Of a stretch of 64,000 bases of DNA, positions 25,014-34,682 are shown one piece after another. The notes beneath the pieces were generated by a model. It made no database searches and was not told the DNA's origin. It saw nothing but the letters and a program-made list of their open reading frames with translations. Positions within the stretch are counted from its first letter, which is position 1, and every line of letters starts with the position of its first letter. The DNA comes from SG8-30 sp964406445 (GTDB lineage Bacteria; Pseudomonadota; Gammaproteobacteria; Steroidobacterales; Steroidobacteraceae). A program made the position numbers and the translations under genes. Location: NCBI GenBank assembly GCA_964406445.1, contig CAYORU010000010.1, positions 1-64,000 on the forward strand, given 5' to 3'.

Positions 25014-25202
25014 TCAGCGCTGCATGGCAGGGTCGTCGGAATTCATGCGCCGCGCCTCCTCCTCGAGCATCACCGGGATGCCGTCGCGCACCGGGTAGGC
25101 CAGGCGGTCGGCGCGGCAGACGAGCTCGCGCGAATCGCGCGCGAGCACGAGCGGCCCCTTGCAGACCGGGCAGGCCAGGATGTCGAGAAGCTTGCTGTCC
25201 AT
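25014..25202 (-). CDS. ycaR: Trm112/YcaR family zinc-ribbon protein
   Basis: This 62-residue protein begins MDSKLLDILACPVCKGPL, with one CxxC pair, and has the family's YPVRDGIPVMLEEEAR end. The second metal-binding pair of Trm112 proteins is reduced to a single Cys (LVCRADRL). Function is not settled; it is almost always between lpxK and kdsB, as here. Confidence 0.93.
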   Translation of the reverse strand: MDSKLLDILACPVCKGPLVLARDSRELVCRADRLAYPVRDGIPVMLEEEARRMNSDDPAMQR

Positions 25203-25211
25203 CGGGCGTCC

Positions 25212-26198
25212 TCAGCGGCGGGCCGTCACGGCGGCCTCGAGTGCGGCCAGGAGGCGCCGCTCGCCTTCGCCGTCCAGGCGCGCGCCGACCTCCAGGTACC
25301 ACGCGCCCTTCGGCGCGAAGCCCTGGCATTTTACGGCATCCTTCTCCGTCATCAGCACCGGCAGCCCGTCGCCGAAGGCAATGTCCGCGGCCCGCAGCGC
25401 CGCGTGGTCGCGAAAGCGATGCTCGATCGGCTCGGCGCCGAGGTCCCTCAGCAGGGCGAAGAAACGGTCCGGATGGCCGAGCGCCGCGACGCCGCGTACG
25501 CGCGTCCCGGCGAAGGCGGACGGCGGCGCCTCGGCGCCGCTCGCGAGCTCCACGAAGCGCAGCGGCTCGAGCGCCATGCGGATCGCGCCGGCCCGCTCGA
25601 AGCCCGGGCCGTTCACGACCACGGCGTCCACCGCGGCGAGCCGGGCCGCCGGCTCGCGCAGCGGACCCGCAGGCAGGCGCCAGCCGTTGCCGAGGCCGCG
25701 GCGGCCGTCCACGACGACGATCTCGACGTCGCGGGCGAGCGCATGATGCTGCAGGCCGTCGTCCGAGAGGATCACGTCGCACTCGCCCTCGATGAGGCGC
25801 ACGGCGTCGGCCCGCCGCGCGGCCACCGCCACGGGCAAGCGCAGGCGCCTCGCGAGCAGTGCCGGCTCGTCCCCGACCTCGGCCGGCGGATCGCCCGCCG
25901 CCACCCTTCGCGGACCGGCCCCGCGCCGCCCGTAGCCCCGGCTCACCACGCCGACGCGAAGCCCGAGGCCGGAAAGGCGCTCCGCGAGCCACAGCACGAG
26001 CGGGGTCTTGCCGGTGCCGCCGACAGTCAGGTTGCCCACCACGACGACCGGCACGCGGGCCCGGTACACCGGCCTGAGCCCGATCCGGTGGGCGAGCCGG
26101 TCGGCCGCGCCCAGCAGCGCGTACAGCGCCGCCAGCGGCAGCAGCCACAGGCCGCGGCGCGTGCCGCCGTACCAGGTCTCGATCAGCCAGTCGTGCAT
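25212..26198 (-). CDS. lpxK: Tetraacyldisaccharide 4'-kinase
   Basis: This 328-residue membrane-associated kinase phosphorylates the lipid A disaccharide at the 4' position. The N-terminal hydrophobic helix (LWLLPLAALYALLGAADRL), P-loop GNLTVGGTGKTPLV, SRGYGRR and SDDGLQHHAL are diagnostic. The start is ATG 26198 (MHDWLIETWYGG), 17 bp after the msbA stop. It works with MsbA and KdsB, its operon neighbours, in lipid A and LPS supply. Confidence 0.96.
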   Translation of the reverse strand: MHDWLIETWYGGTRRGLWLLPLAALYALLGAADRLAHRIGLRPVYRARVPVVVVGNLTVGGTGKTPLVLWLAERLSGLGLRVGVVSRGYGRRGAGPRRVAAGDPPAEVGDEPALLARRLRLPVAVAARRADAVRLIEGECDVILSDDGLQHHALARDVEIVVVDGRRGLGNGWRLPAGPLREPAARLAAVDAVVVNGPGFERAGAIRMALEPLRFVELASGAEAPPSAFAGTRVRGVAALGHPDRFFALLRDLGAEPIEHRFRDHAALRAADIAFGDGLPVLMTEKDAVKCQGFAPKGAWYLEVGARLDGEGERRLLAALEAAVTARR

Positions 26199-26215
26199 GG
26201 GCCCGGCGGCGCGGC

Positions 26216-27985
26216 TCAGACCGCGAACTGCATCCGGTGCAAGGCGGCGTAGACGCCGCCGCGCGCCAGCAGCTCCGCGTGCGTGCCGGACTCCACGAGC
26301 CGCCCCTCCTCCATCACGACGATCAGGTCGGCGCGCTCGATGGTGGACAGGCGGTGCGCGATGACGAGCGTGGTCCGGTCCCGCAGCAGGCCGTCGAGCG
26401 CCTGCTGCACGACGCGCTCGGATTCCGAGTCGAGCGCCGAGGTGGCCTCGTCGAGGATCAGCACCGGCGCGTCCTTGAGCAGCGCCCGCGCGATCGCGAC
26501 CCGCTGCCGCTGGCCGCCCGACAGCAGCGCGCCGCGCTCGCCGACCCGGGTGTCGAGACCCTGCGGCAGCGCCGCGGCGAATTCCGTCACGTGCGCGGCG
26601 GCGGCCGCCGCCTCCACCGCGGCCGCCGCGGCCTGCGGCGCGCTGAAGGCGATGTTGCTGCGCACCGAGTCGTCGATCAGCATGACGTCCTGGCTGACGA
26701 GGCTCAGCTGCGCCCGCAGGTCGGCGAGCCGGTACTCGCGCACGTCCACGCCGTCCAGCAGCACCGTGCCGCTGGTCGGGTCGTAGAAACGCGGCAGCAG
26801 GCCGACCAGCGTCGACTTGCCGCTGCCCGAACGGCCCACGATGGCGACGGTCTGCCCGGGCCGGGCGGCGAAGCTGACGCCGCGCAGCACCTCGCCCTTG
26901 TCGCCGCCGTAGCCGAAGGCGACGTCGCGGAACTCGACCTCGCCGCGGGCGCGCTCGATCCGCCGCGGACCGCCCTCGCCCTCCGGCGGGGTGTCGAGGA
27001 TCTCGAACACGCTCTCGCCGGCCGCGATTCCCTGCTGCAGCGGCCCGACCAGGCTCACGAGGCGCCGCAGCGGCGCGGTCACCAGCAGCAGCGCGGTCAG
27101 GAAGGAGGTGAACTCGCCGATCGTGATGCCGCGCGCCAGCACGTCGCGGATGGCCACGTACATGACGGCCGCGAGGCCGAGCGCCGCGATCATCTGCACG
27201 ACCGGGTTCGACACGGCGCGGACCGTGATCAGCTTCATGTAGCTCGCCCGGTTGTGCTCGTTGACCCGCTCGAAGAGCGAGGTCTCCTGCGCCTGGGCAT
27301 TGAAGACCTTGACCATGCGCTGGCCCTCTAGCGCCTCCTTGGCAACCCGCGTGACGTCGCCCATCGAATCCTGGATGCGGGTGCTGTACCGGCGCAGCAG
27401 CCGGCTGGTCACCCGGATGAGGCCGACGATCAGCGGCGCGACCGCCAGCGCGAACAGCGTCAGCCGCGCGTTGAGGTAGAACAGCCAGCCGAACAGGCCG
27501 AGGATGGTCAGCGTGTCGCGGATCAGCGAAGTGATCGCCGTGGTCGCCGCTTCCGACACGAGCTCGATGTTGTAGGTCAGACGCGAGAGCAGCGGTCCCG
27601 CGCCGTTCCTGTCGTAGAACGCCGCCGGCAGGTGCAGGTAGTGCCGGAACACGTCGCCCCGAAGGCCCTTGATGACATGCCGGCCGACCCACCCGGGCGC
27701 GAACATCGACAGGTAGTCGCCGATGCCGCGGGCGAGGAACAGAGCGACGATGCCGGCCGGGACCATCACCAGCACCTCGGGATCGCGTTCGACGAACGCG
27801 CCGTCGAGGAACTCCTTGACCAGCCAGGCGAGGCCCGTGTCCACCGCCGCGAACAGCGCCATGCCGAACACGCCGAGCAGGAACATCGGCCAGTGCGGCC
27901 GCGCGTAGGCGAGCAGCCGCAGGTAGATCCGCAGTCCGCCGGCGGTGATCGGCGGGAGGTTCGGGTCGGCCTTACGTCTGCTCAC
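26216..27985 (-). CDS. msbA: Lipid A export ATP-binding/permease MsbA
   Basis: This 589-residue ABC half-transporter flips lipid A core across the inner membrane. Six membrane segments fill about residues 30-320. The nucleotide-binding domain has Walker A GRSGSGKST, signature LSGGQRQRVA, Walker B VLILDEATSALD and H-loop IAHRLST. Assignment as MsbA rests on full-length similarity and the lpxK neighbour. Its start lies inside the exbD 3' end. Confidence 0.95.
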   Translation of the reverse strand: MSRRKADPNLPPITAGGLRIYLRLLAYARPHWPMFLLGVFGMALFAAVDTGLAWLVKEFLDGAFVERDPEVLVMVPAGIVALFLARGIGDYLSMFAPGWVGRHVIKGLRGDVFRHYLHLPAAFYDRNGAGPLLSRLTYNIELVSEAATTAITSLIRDTLTILGLFGWLFYLNARLTLFALAVAPLIVGLIRVTSRLLRRYSTRIQDSMGDVTRVAKEALEGQRMVKVFNAQAQETSLFERVNEHNRASYMKLITVRAVSNPVVQMIAALGLAAVMYVAIRDVLARGITIGEFTSFLTALLLVTAPLRRLVSLVGPLQQGIAAGESVFEILDTPPEGEGGPRRIERARGEVEFRDVAFGYGGDKGEVLRGVSFAARPGQTVAIVGRSGSGKSTLVGLLPRFYDPTSGTVLLDGVDVREYRLADLRAQLSLVSQDVMLIDDSVRSNIAFSAPQAAAAAVEAAAAAAHVTEFAAALPQGLDTRVGERGALLSGGQRQRVAIARALLKDAPVLILDEATSALDSESERVVQQALDGLLRDRTTLVIAHRLSTIERADLIVVMEEGRLVESGTHAELLARGGVYAALHRMQFAV

Positions 27986-28388
27986 TGACGGTCGCGATGT
28001 TGACCTGGGAGAAGCCGAGGCGCGCAGCGACGTCCATCGCGGTGACCACCGACTGGTGCGTGGCCCTCGCGTCGGCGCGGATGGTCAGCGGCGCGTCCCG
28101 GCGGCCGTCGGCGACCTTCGCGACCGCAGCGCGCAGCGTCTCGGGCGCGTTGTTGACCAGCGCCTGCTCGTTGACGCGGTAGCTGCCCTGCGCCGTCACG
28201 GTGACGACGATCGGGTCCTGCGGCGCCGCGACGGGCACCGGGCTCGCCTGCGGCAGCTCCACCCGCAGCCGGCCCTCGTCCACGAAGGTCGTCGACACCA
28301 TGAAGAAGATGACCAGCAGCAGCACCACGTCGATGAGCGACGTCAGGTTCAGCTCGGGGTCCTCGCGCCGGCGCGGCGAGAGGTTCAT
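27972..28388 (-). CDS. exbD: ExbD/TolR biopolymer transport protein
   Basis: This 138-residue protein has one N-terminal membrane helix (LTSLIDVVLLLVIFFMVSTT) with the conserved Asp that carries protons, and a periplasmic domain. With ExbB it forms a motor driven by proton motive force. There is no tonB nearby; in pseudomonads the same pair sits between comEC and lpxK. It overlaps both msbA and exbB by a few bases. Confidence 0.93.
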   Translation of the reverse strand: MNLSPRRREDPELNLTSLIDVVLLLVIFFMVSTTFVDEGRLRVELPQASPVPVAAPQDPIVVTVTAQGSYRVNEQALVNNAPETLRAAVAKVADGRRDAPLTIRADARATHQSVVTAMDVAARLGFSQVNIATVSEQT

Positions 28389-29014
28389 GGCGAGTTCTGC
28401 GCGGCCGATGCACCGAGGCGATCGAAGGACTGCACCAGCTTGATTGCCTCCTTCTCCATCTCGATGACCAGCGCGTCGACGCGCCCGCGCAGGTAGCGGT
28501 AGCCGATCAGCGCCGGGATCGCGACGATCAGCCCGGTGGCCGTCGTGATCAGCGCCTCGCCGATGCCGCCGGAGAGCACGCGCGCGTCACCGACGCCCTG
28601 GCTGGTGATCGCGTCGAAGGCGGAGATCATGCCCGTCACCGTGCCGAGCAGCCCGAGCAGCGGGGAGATCGCGGCGATGGTGCCGAGCGGGTTGAGGAAC
28701 CGCTCGAGCTCGTGCACGACGTGCCGGCCGGTGTCCTCGATCACTTCCTTCATGATCTCGCGGCCGCGGCCGCGGTTCGACAGGCCCGCCGCGAGCACGC
28801 GCCCGAGCGGCGAATTAAGCTCGAGCGCCTCGATGTGGCGGTCGGTGAGGGTGCGCGTCTCGACCAGCTTCCAGACGCGGTCGGTCAGCTCGCGCGGGAT
28901 CACGCGCTTCGCCTGGAGCGTCCAAAGGCGCTCGAGGATGATCGCTGCCGCTCCGACGGAACAGAGCAGGATCGGCCACATGACCGGGCCGCCAGCCTGG
29001 ATGATCTCCCACAT
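28385..29014 (-). CDS. exbB: ExbB/TolQ/MotA proton-channel protein
   Basis: This 209-residue protein has three membrane helices and the family loop LNPLGTIAAISPLLGLLGTV. It is the channel partner of ExbD. I chose ATG 29014 (MWEIIQAGGPVMWPILLCS), the usual start. A -10 box TATCAT ends 9 nt upstream and there is no SD. The comEC reading frame does not stop before this gene and overlaps its first 200 nt. Confidence 0.93.
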   Translation of the reverse strand: MWEIIQAGGPVMWPILLCSVGAAAIILERLWTLQAKRVIPRELTDRVWKLVETRTLTDRHIEALELNSPLGRVLAAGLSNRGRGREIMKEVIEDTGRHVVHELERFLNPLGTIAAISPLLGLLGTVTGMISAFDAITSQGVGDARVLSGGIGEALITTATGLIVAIPALIGYRYLRGRVDALVIEMEKEAIKLVQSFDRLGASAAQNSP

Positions 29015-31310
29015 GCGGCCGGCATGATAGCCTGTCGGCGTCTCCACCTGCACCTGCGCGGCGCCGCCACCAGCGCGGCCGGCAGGCGCGCTCGACGCGC
29101 ACCGCCAGTTCGCCGTCGCCGACCCGTGCCGTCACCGCGCCCGCGAATGCAGTGTCGAGCACCGTCGCCCCGGCATCCCGCCAGCGACGCAGCACCTCCT
29201 CGCGCGGCAGGCCGAAGCGGTTGCCGAACCCGGTGGACACCACCGCGAGCCGCGGCGCCACCGCCGCCACGAAGGCCTCGCCCGACGAGCTGTGGCTGCC
29301 GTGGTGCGGAACGAGCACGACCTCGGCGGCCAGCGCCGCCGTGGACATCGCCTGTTCCGCACGACGCCCGGTGTCCGCGAGCAGCAATGCCGCCTGCCCG
29401 CCGGCGGCCACGCGCAGCGTGCAGGAGCCGTCGTTGTCGCTCCATTGCTCGTCCCGCCCGGGGTGCAGGACCTCGAACGCGACGCCGTCCCAGGTCCAGG
29501 CCTCGCCTGCGACGCAGCGGACCGCGCCCGGCAGCTCCTCGGGGCCGAGGATCCTGCCCACCGGCACCGCGGTCCGCAGCACCTCGAGGCCGCCCGCGTG
29601 ATCCACGTCGGCGTGGCTCACGACCGCGACCTGCACCTCGTCCACCCCGCGCGCGCGAAGCCAGGGCAGCAGCGAATGCTCCGCCGCGGCGCCCCCGCCG
29701 CGCCAGGCCGGCCCAGTGTCGTAGACCAGCACGTGCCGCGCCGTGCTGACGACCGCCGCGAGGCCCTGCCCGACGTCGAGCACGGTCAGCTCGAAGCTGC
29801 CCTCCGGCAGGGACGGCGGCGCACGCAGCAGCAGCGCGGCGAGGCCGACGGCCGCCGCCACCCGTAGCGCCCTGACCGGGAACAGCACGGCCGCGAGCGC
29901 CATGCCTAGCGCGGCGACGACGAGCCAGGCCGGCGGCGCCGGCGGATGCAGCACCGACCACGGCTGGGCCCCGAGCGCGATCAGCGCCGGCCAGCCGGCG
30001 TCGAGGGCCGACGCGAGCTGCCGCCAAAGCGCCTCGGCGGCGGACGGCCAGGTCGCGGTCAGCGCGAGCCCGAGCAGCGTGAGCGGCAGCAGGAGCAGCG
30101 TGAACAGCGGGACGGCGAGCGCGTTCGCCAGCGGCGAGACGAGCGGCACGGCGTTGAAGGCGGCTAGCAGCACCGGGGTCAGGGCCACGGTCACGACGGC
30201 CTGCGCCACCGCGAAGCCACGCAGCGCGCGCCAGGGACCGCCGGCAGCGTCGGCCGTGGCGAGCAGCGCAGCCACCGCGACGAATGACAGCCAGAAGCCG
30301 GCAGAGGTGGCGGCCAGCGGATCGGCGGCCACCAGCAGGAAGGCGGCGGCGGCCAGCACTTCCGCCGGCCCGAGCGCCCGGCGCGCCAGGCGCAGCAGCA
30401 GCGCGACCGCCACCATCGCCGCCGTCCGGAGCGTCGGCACCGAGGCGCCAGCGAGCAGCGCGTAGCCGCCGGTCAGCGCCAGCACGCCGCAGGCCTGCAG
30501 CGCGGGCCAGGCGGCCGACAGCCGGGGACTGCCGGCCACGGCCCACAGCGCGCGGCTCACCCACAGCAGGGCCAGGGCGAAGGCCGTCACGTGCATGCCC
30601 GAGATCGCGATGAGGTGGGCGGTCCCGGTGGCGGCGAAAGCGTCCTCCAGTTCGTCGGGGATGCCGGCGCGCAGCCCGACCGCGAGCCCCTGCAGCACGC
30701 CCGCCGAGGCCCCGTCGCCGGCCGCGGCCTCGATGCGCGCGGCGACCGCCGCGCGCATCCGCTGGACCGGCGCGCGCCAGCCCGCCTCCTCCAGGCGGCG
30801 CGGCTCGTGACCCGCCGCGACGTAGCCGGTGGCGCCGAGGCCCGCGCGCAGCAGCGACAGCTCGCGGTCCCGTGCGCCCGGGTTGGCCAGCCCGCTGCGG
30901 CAGCGCAGCCTCGCGGTGAAAGCCCAGCGTTCGCCCGGGCCGGGCTGGGCGCCGGGCTCGTACCAGGAGAGGCGCACCCGCGGCGGCAGGCCCCGGGCCT
31001 GGTCCGCCCGCGACACCGCGAGCTCCACGTCGAGCCTGGCGGACCAGCGCTGCGGCGGCGCCTGCACCACGCCGCTCAGGGGGACCACCTCGCGGTCGCG
31101 GCTGCAGGGCCAGTCGCGCGCGAGCGCCGCGTGGCCGTGGCAGGCGGCGACCACGAAGCCACAGGCGAAGGCGCAGGCGGCGAATGCGCGGGCGCGCCAC
31201 GCGGCCAGCGCCGCGGCCAGGCAGGCCGCGAGGACTGCCCCGGAGGGCAGCTCGGCGAGGCCGAGCACCAGCGCGGCACCGGCCAGGAAGGCGAGCACGG
31301 AGACGGTCAC
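28815..31310 (-). CDS. comEC: ComEC/Rec2 DNA-uptake channel
   Basis: This 831-residue inner-membrane protein transports single-stranded DNA in natural transformation. It has an N-terminal OB-like domain, the Competence membrane domain (AHLIAISGMHVTAFALALLW), and a C-terminal metallo-beta-lactamase domain (LDVGQGLAAVV, SHADVDHAGGL, LVPHHGSHSSSG). Family homology ends near ELAVRVERACRPRWWRRR. The frame then runs about 80 codons further into exbB before a stop at 28815. That tail is probably not functional; a lost stop or an indel near 29060 is possible. It lies 63 bp after lolD. Confidence 0.88.
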   Translation of the reverse strand: MTVSVLAFLAGAALVLGLAELPSGAVLAACLAAALAAWRARAFAACAFACGFVVAACHGHAALARDWPCSRDREVVPLSGVVQAPPQRWSARLDVELAVSRADQARGLPPRVRLSWYEPGAQPGPGERWAFTARLRCRSGLANPGARDRELSLLRAGLGATGYVAAGHEPRRLEEAGWRAPVQRMRAAVAARIEAAAGDGASAGVLQGLAVGLRAGIPDELEDAFAATGTAHLIAISGMHVTAFALALLWVSRALWAVAGSPRLSAAWPALQACGVLALTGGYALLAGASVPTLRTAAMVAVALLLRLARRALGPAEVLAAAAFLLVAADPLAATSAGFWLSFVAVAALLATADAAGGPWRALRGFAVAQAVVTVALTPVLLAAFNAVPLVSPLANALAVPLFTLLLLPLTLLGLALTATWPSAAEALWRQLASALDAGWPALIALGAQPWSVLHPPAPPAWLVVAALGMALAAVLFPVRALRVAAAVGLAALLLRAPPSLPEGSFELTVLDVGQGLAAVVSTARHVLVYDTGPAWRGGGAAAEHSLLPWLRARGVDEVQVAVVSHADVDHAGGLEVLRTAVPVGRILGPEELPGAVRCVAGEAWTWDGVAFEVLHPGRDEQWSDNDGSCTLRVAAGGQAALLLADTGRRAEQAMSTAALAAEVVLVPHHGSHSSSGEAFVAAVAPRLAVVSTGFGNRFGLPREEVLRRWRDAGATVLDTAFAGAVTARVGDGELAVRVERACRPRWWRRRAGAGGDADRLSCRPHVGDHPGWRPGHVADPALFRRSGSDHPRAPLDAPGEARDPARADRPRLEAGRDAHPHRPPHRGARA

Positions 31311-31373
31311 GGCGGTCGCGTCCTTGCGAGCCCGAACGCGACGATAGCGCCCGCCACTCCCGGCGGGCGGCGC

Positions 31374-32069
31374 TCAGCCGGTGCGTTCCAGCAGTTTTCC
31401 GTCGCTCAGGACCACGACCCGGTCCAGCCGGGCGGCCAGGCGCTCGTCGTGGGTGACGATCACGAGGCTGGTGCCCAGCTCGCGATTGAGCTCGAGCATC
31501 AGCTCGAAGACCTGCCGCGCATTGGCGCCGTCCAGGTTGCCGGTCGGCTCGTCGGCGAGCACGAGCCGCGGCGAGGCGACCAGCGCGCGCGCCACCGCGG
31601 CCCGCTGACGCTCGCCGCCCGAGAGCTCGGCCGGACGGTGCTCGAGGCGCGCGCCGAGCCCCACGCGCTCGAGCAGCGCCCGCGCCGCGGCGAAAGCCTC
31701 GCCCTTCGGCAGGCGCCGCACGAGGAGCGGCATCGCGACGTTCTCGAGCGCCGAGAACTCCGGCAGCAGGTGGTGGAACTGGTAGACGAAGCCGACGGCG
31801 CGGTTGCGCAGGCGGCCGCGCGACGTCTCGTCGAGCGCCGCGAGGTCCTCGCCGTCGATCAGCACGCGCCCGCCGCTCGGCGAGTCGAGGCCGCCGAGGA
31901 TCTGCAGCAGCGTCGTCTTGCCGGATCCGGAGGCGCCCACCACGGCGACGCGCTCGCCGGCGCGCACCTCGAAGTCGAGGCCACGCAGGACGCTGACCGT
32001 CGCCGGACCCTGCCGGAATTCCTTGGTCAGGCCCTCGCAGCGCAACACCGGGTTCTGCGGATCGGTCAA
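31374..32069 (-). CDS. lolD: Lipoprotein-releasing system ATPase LolD
   Basis: This 231-residue ABC ATPase powers release of outer-membrane lipoproteins from the inner membrane to LolA. It has Walker A GASGSGKTT, Q-loop, signature LSGGERQR and Walker B LVLADEPTGNLD. Its partners are the two permeases coded just upstream. The start lies 1 bp after the upstream permease stop. Confidence 0.97.
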   Translation of the reverse strand: MTDPQNPVLRCEGLTKEFRQGPATVSVLRGLDFEVRAGERVAVVGASGSGKTTLLQILGGLDSPSGGRVLIDGEDLAALDETSRGRLRNRAVGFVYQFHHLLPEFSALENVAMPLLVRRLPKGEAFAAARALLERVGLGARLEHRPAELSGGERQRAAVARALVASPRLVLADEPTGNLDGANARQVFELMLELNRELGTSLVIVTHDERLAARLDRVVVLSDGKLLERTG

Positions 32070-32070
32070 T

Positions 32071-33327
32071 TCACACCTCGCTGCGCAGCGCTTCGGCCGG
32101 CGCGGTGCGCGCCGCGCGCCAGGCGGGGTACAGGGTCGAGAGCACGCCGAGGGCCAGCGCCGTCAGCGCCACCCGCGCCACCTCGCCGGCCCGCACGTCG
32201 GCGGGGAGCTGATCGATGAAGTAGACCCGCTCGTCGACGAGGGTCGTCCCGAGCAGTCCCTCGAGGCCGTGCACGATCGCGGTCAGGTTGAAGGCGACCA
32301 GCAGGCCGAGCGCCACCCCGCAGGCCGTGCCGGCCACGCCGATCGCGGTCCCCTGGGTCATGAACACCGACAGCACCTCGCGCGGCGTAGAGCCCAGCGT
32401 CCTCAGGATCGCGATGTCGCCCTGCTTTTCCTTCACCACCATCACGAGCGTCGAGACGATGTTGAAGGCCGCGACCGCGACGACGAGCAGCAGCACGACG
32501 AACATGATCGTCCGCGTGACCTGGATGGAGCGGAAGAAGTTCGCGTGGCGCCGGGACCAATCGCTGATGTAGAACCCGCCGCCGAGGTCGATGGCGAGAT
32601 CGCGGATGAACTGCGACGCCGCGTAGGGCTGCTCGATCGAGTAGCGCAGGCCGGTGACCGCGTCGCCGAGCCGCAGCAGCCGCCGGGCGTCGTCGAGGTG
32701 CAGGAGCGCGAGACCGCGGTCGTACTCGTACATGCCCGCGTCGAACACGCCCTCCACGGTGAAGCGCCGCATGCGCGGCACCACGCCGGCCGGCGTGACG
32801 TTGCCCTGGGCCACGACCAGCAGCACGCGGTCGCCCGGCGCGACGCCGAGCTGCTCCGCCAGCGCGCGCCCGAGAACTATGCCGAAACCGCCCGGCGCGA
32901 GCCGCGCCACGCCGGCCTGGCCGAGTCTCACCAGCCCGGACACGCCGCCCTCCGCCGCGGGGTCGATGCCGCGCAGCTCGATGCCGGCCGAACGGGCGCC
33001 CGCGACCAGCATGCCGCGCCCCTCGACGTAGGGCGCGACGGCGACGACCCCCGCCGCGCCGCGGGTCCGCTCCAGCAGCCCCGCCCACTTGTCGAGCCGG
33101 CCCTCGAGACCCTCGAGGGTCGCGTGCCCGGCGACGTCGAGGATGCGCTCGCGCAGCGTCCGCTCGAAGCCGTTCATCACCGACAGCACCACGATCAGGA
33201 CGGTCACCCCGAGCGCGATGCCGAGCATCGCGATCGCCGAGATGAAGCCGATGAACCTGTCGTCCCGCCGCAGGCGCAGGTAGCGCGCGCCGATCCACCA
33301 GGTCCAGGGCAGGCGAAGCTCACTCAT
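32071..33327 (-). CDS. lolE: Lipoprotein-releasing ABC permease (LolE/LolC paralogue 2)
   Basis: This 418-residue permease has four membrane helices: one near the N-terminus (FIGFISAIAMLGIALGVTVL) and three at the C-terminus, around a large periplasmic domain. The C-terminal RAARTAPAEALRSEV is the MacB/LolC family end. It pairs with the 33320-34558 gene. Which is LolC and which LolE cannot be fixed from sequence alone; the names are provisional. The order permease-permease-ATPase differs from E. coli lolCDE. Confidence 0.92.
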   Translation of the reverse strand: MSELRLPWTWWIGARYLRLRRDDRFIGFISAIAMLGIALGVTVLIVVLSVMNGFERTLRERILDVAGHATLEGLEGRLDKWAGLLERTRGAAGVVAVAPYVEGRGMLVAGARSAGIELRGIDPAAEGGVSGLVRLGQAGVARLAPGGFGIVLGRALAEQLGVAPGDRVLLVVAQGNVTPAGVVPRMRRFTVEGVFDAGMYEYDRGLALLHLDDARRLLRLGDAVTGLRYSIEQPYAASQFIRDLAIDLGGGFYISDWSRRHANFFRSIQVTRTIMFVVLLLVVAVAAFNIVSTLVMVVKEKQGDIAILRTLGSTPREVLSVFMTQGTAIGVAGTACGVALGLLVAFNLTAIVHGLEGLLGTTLVDERVYFIDQLPADVRAGEVARVALTALALGVLSTLYPAWRAARTAPAEALRSEV

Positions 33328-34558
33328 AGCGCAGCGCCTCGGCGGGCTGCGTGCGGGAGGCGCGCAGCGCCGGGTAGACCGCCGCCGCGAGCGTCAGCAC
33401 GAGGGCGGCGGCGGCCACGGACAGCACGTCGCCGCCCTGGATCTCGGAGGGAATCTCGCTGATGTAGTAGACGGCGGGATCGAAGACGTGGAAGCCGAGG
33501 AGGCGCTCGAGCCGGCCGGCGATGGCGCCGGCGTTGCCGGCGAGCAGCAGGCCGAGCGCGACGCCGCCGGCGGTGCCCAGCCAGCCGATCAGGGTGCCCT
33601 GGGTCAGGAACACCGCCGAGACCGCGCCGCGGCCGAGCCCGAGCGTGCGCAGGATGGCGATGTCGCGGCGCTTCTCGCTCACGACCATGACGAGGCTCGC
33701 CACGATGTTGAAGGCCGCGACCGCGACGATCAGGAGCAGCATCACCGTCATCATCAGCTTCTCGAGGCGGATCGCGCGGAAGTAGGCGGCGTGGTCCTCG
33801 GTCCAGTCGCGCACCGCGAGCCCCGGCAGCCGCGCAGCGACCGCGCGCGACAGCTTTGGCGCCGCGAGCGCGTCGGCGAAGCGCGCGTGCACGCCCGCGG
33901 GCGCGGACGGGCCCGCGAAGGCCGCCACGTCGGCCAGCGCGGCGAGCGCGAGCGTCGCATCGTGGTCCGCGAGGCCCGCCTCGAACAGCCCGGCGACCTC
34001 GAAGGCGCCGATCTCCGGCTCGAGCGATCCCTCGGCCGTGGCGCGCGGCAGGAGCAGCGTGATGCGGTCGCCGACGGACACGCCGAGGTCGGCGGCGAGG
34101 ATCCGGCCGAGGACGACCCGATTGGAGCCGCCGCGCAGGTCCGCGAGCGAGCCGACCGCCATCGCGCGCTCGAGTTCTCCGACGGAGGCCTCGGCGGAGA
34201 CGTCCACGCCGCGCAGGCGAAGCGGCGCGAGGTACGGGCCGCTCGAGGCGAGCCCCTCGACCTCGATGAAGGGCGCGGCGGCGGCCACCTCGGGCTCGGC
34301 GGCGATGCGCCTGGCCAGCGCCTCGAGCCGGGCAGGCTCCGCCTGCCGCTCGGTGAAGGTCGCATGCGCGGACAGGGCGAGCAGGCGCTCGCGCAGCTCG
34401 CCCTCGAGGCCATTCATCACCGAGAGGATCGTGATCAGCGCCGCCACGCCGAGGCAGACGCCGGCAAGCGAGATCCAGGTGATGAACGAGACGAAGTGCG
34501 AGCGGCGGCGCGAGCGCACGTAGCGCAGCCCGATGCCCAGCGGAAGGGGGGTGAGCAT
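33320..34558 (-). CDS. lolC: Lipoprotein-releasing ABC permease (LolC/LolE paralogue 1)
   Basis: This 412-residue permease has the same four-helix layout (HFVSFITWISLAGVCLGVAA; LIVAVAAFNIVASLVMVVSE). The end RTQPAEALRYE is the family tail. I chose ATG 34558 (MLTPLPLGIGLRYVRSRRRS); a GTG at 34576 is in frame. It overlaps the second permease by 8 bp and is the first gene of the long leftward envelope operon. The 34559-34682 gap must hold its promoter and that of the rightward gene. Confidence 0.92.
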   Translation of the reverse strand: MLTPLPLGIGLRYVRSRRRSHFVSFITWISLAGVCLGVAALITILSVMNGLEGELRERLLALSAHATFTERQAEPARLEALARRIAAEPEVAAAAPFIEVEGLASSGPYLAPLRLRGVDVSAEASVGELERAMAVGSLADLRGGSNRVVLGRILAADLGVSVGDRITLLLPRATAEGSLEPEIGAFEVAGLFEAGLADHDATLALAALADVAAFAGPSAPAGVHARFADALAAPKLSRAVAARLPGLAVRDWTEDHAAYFRAIRLEKLMMTVMLLLIVAVAAFNIVASLVMVVSEKRRDIAILRTLGLGRGAVSAVFLTQGTLIGWLGTAGGVALGLLLAGNAGAIAGRLERLLGFHVFDPAVYYISEIPSEIQGGDVLSVAAAALVLTLAAAVYPALRASRTQPAEALRYE

Positions 34559-34682
34559 GGGGCCGTATTGAATCACAGCTGGCGCCCGCGGCGTGCGGAA
34601 TTCGGGAAGCCGATCAAGGATTTATGGGGTCATCCTCGACACCTTGGGCACGGGTGCTAGACTCGCCTGCGGAGGATTACCC

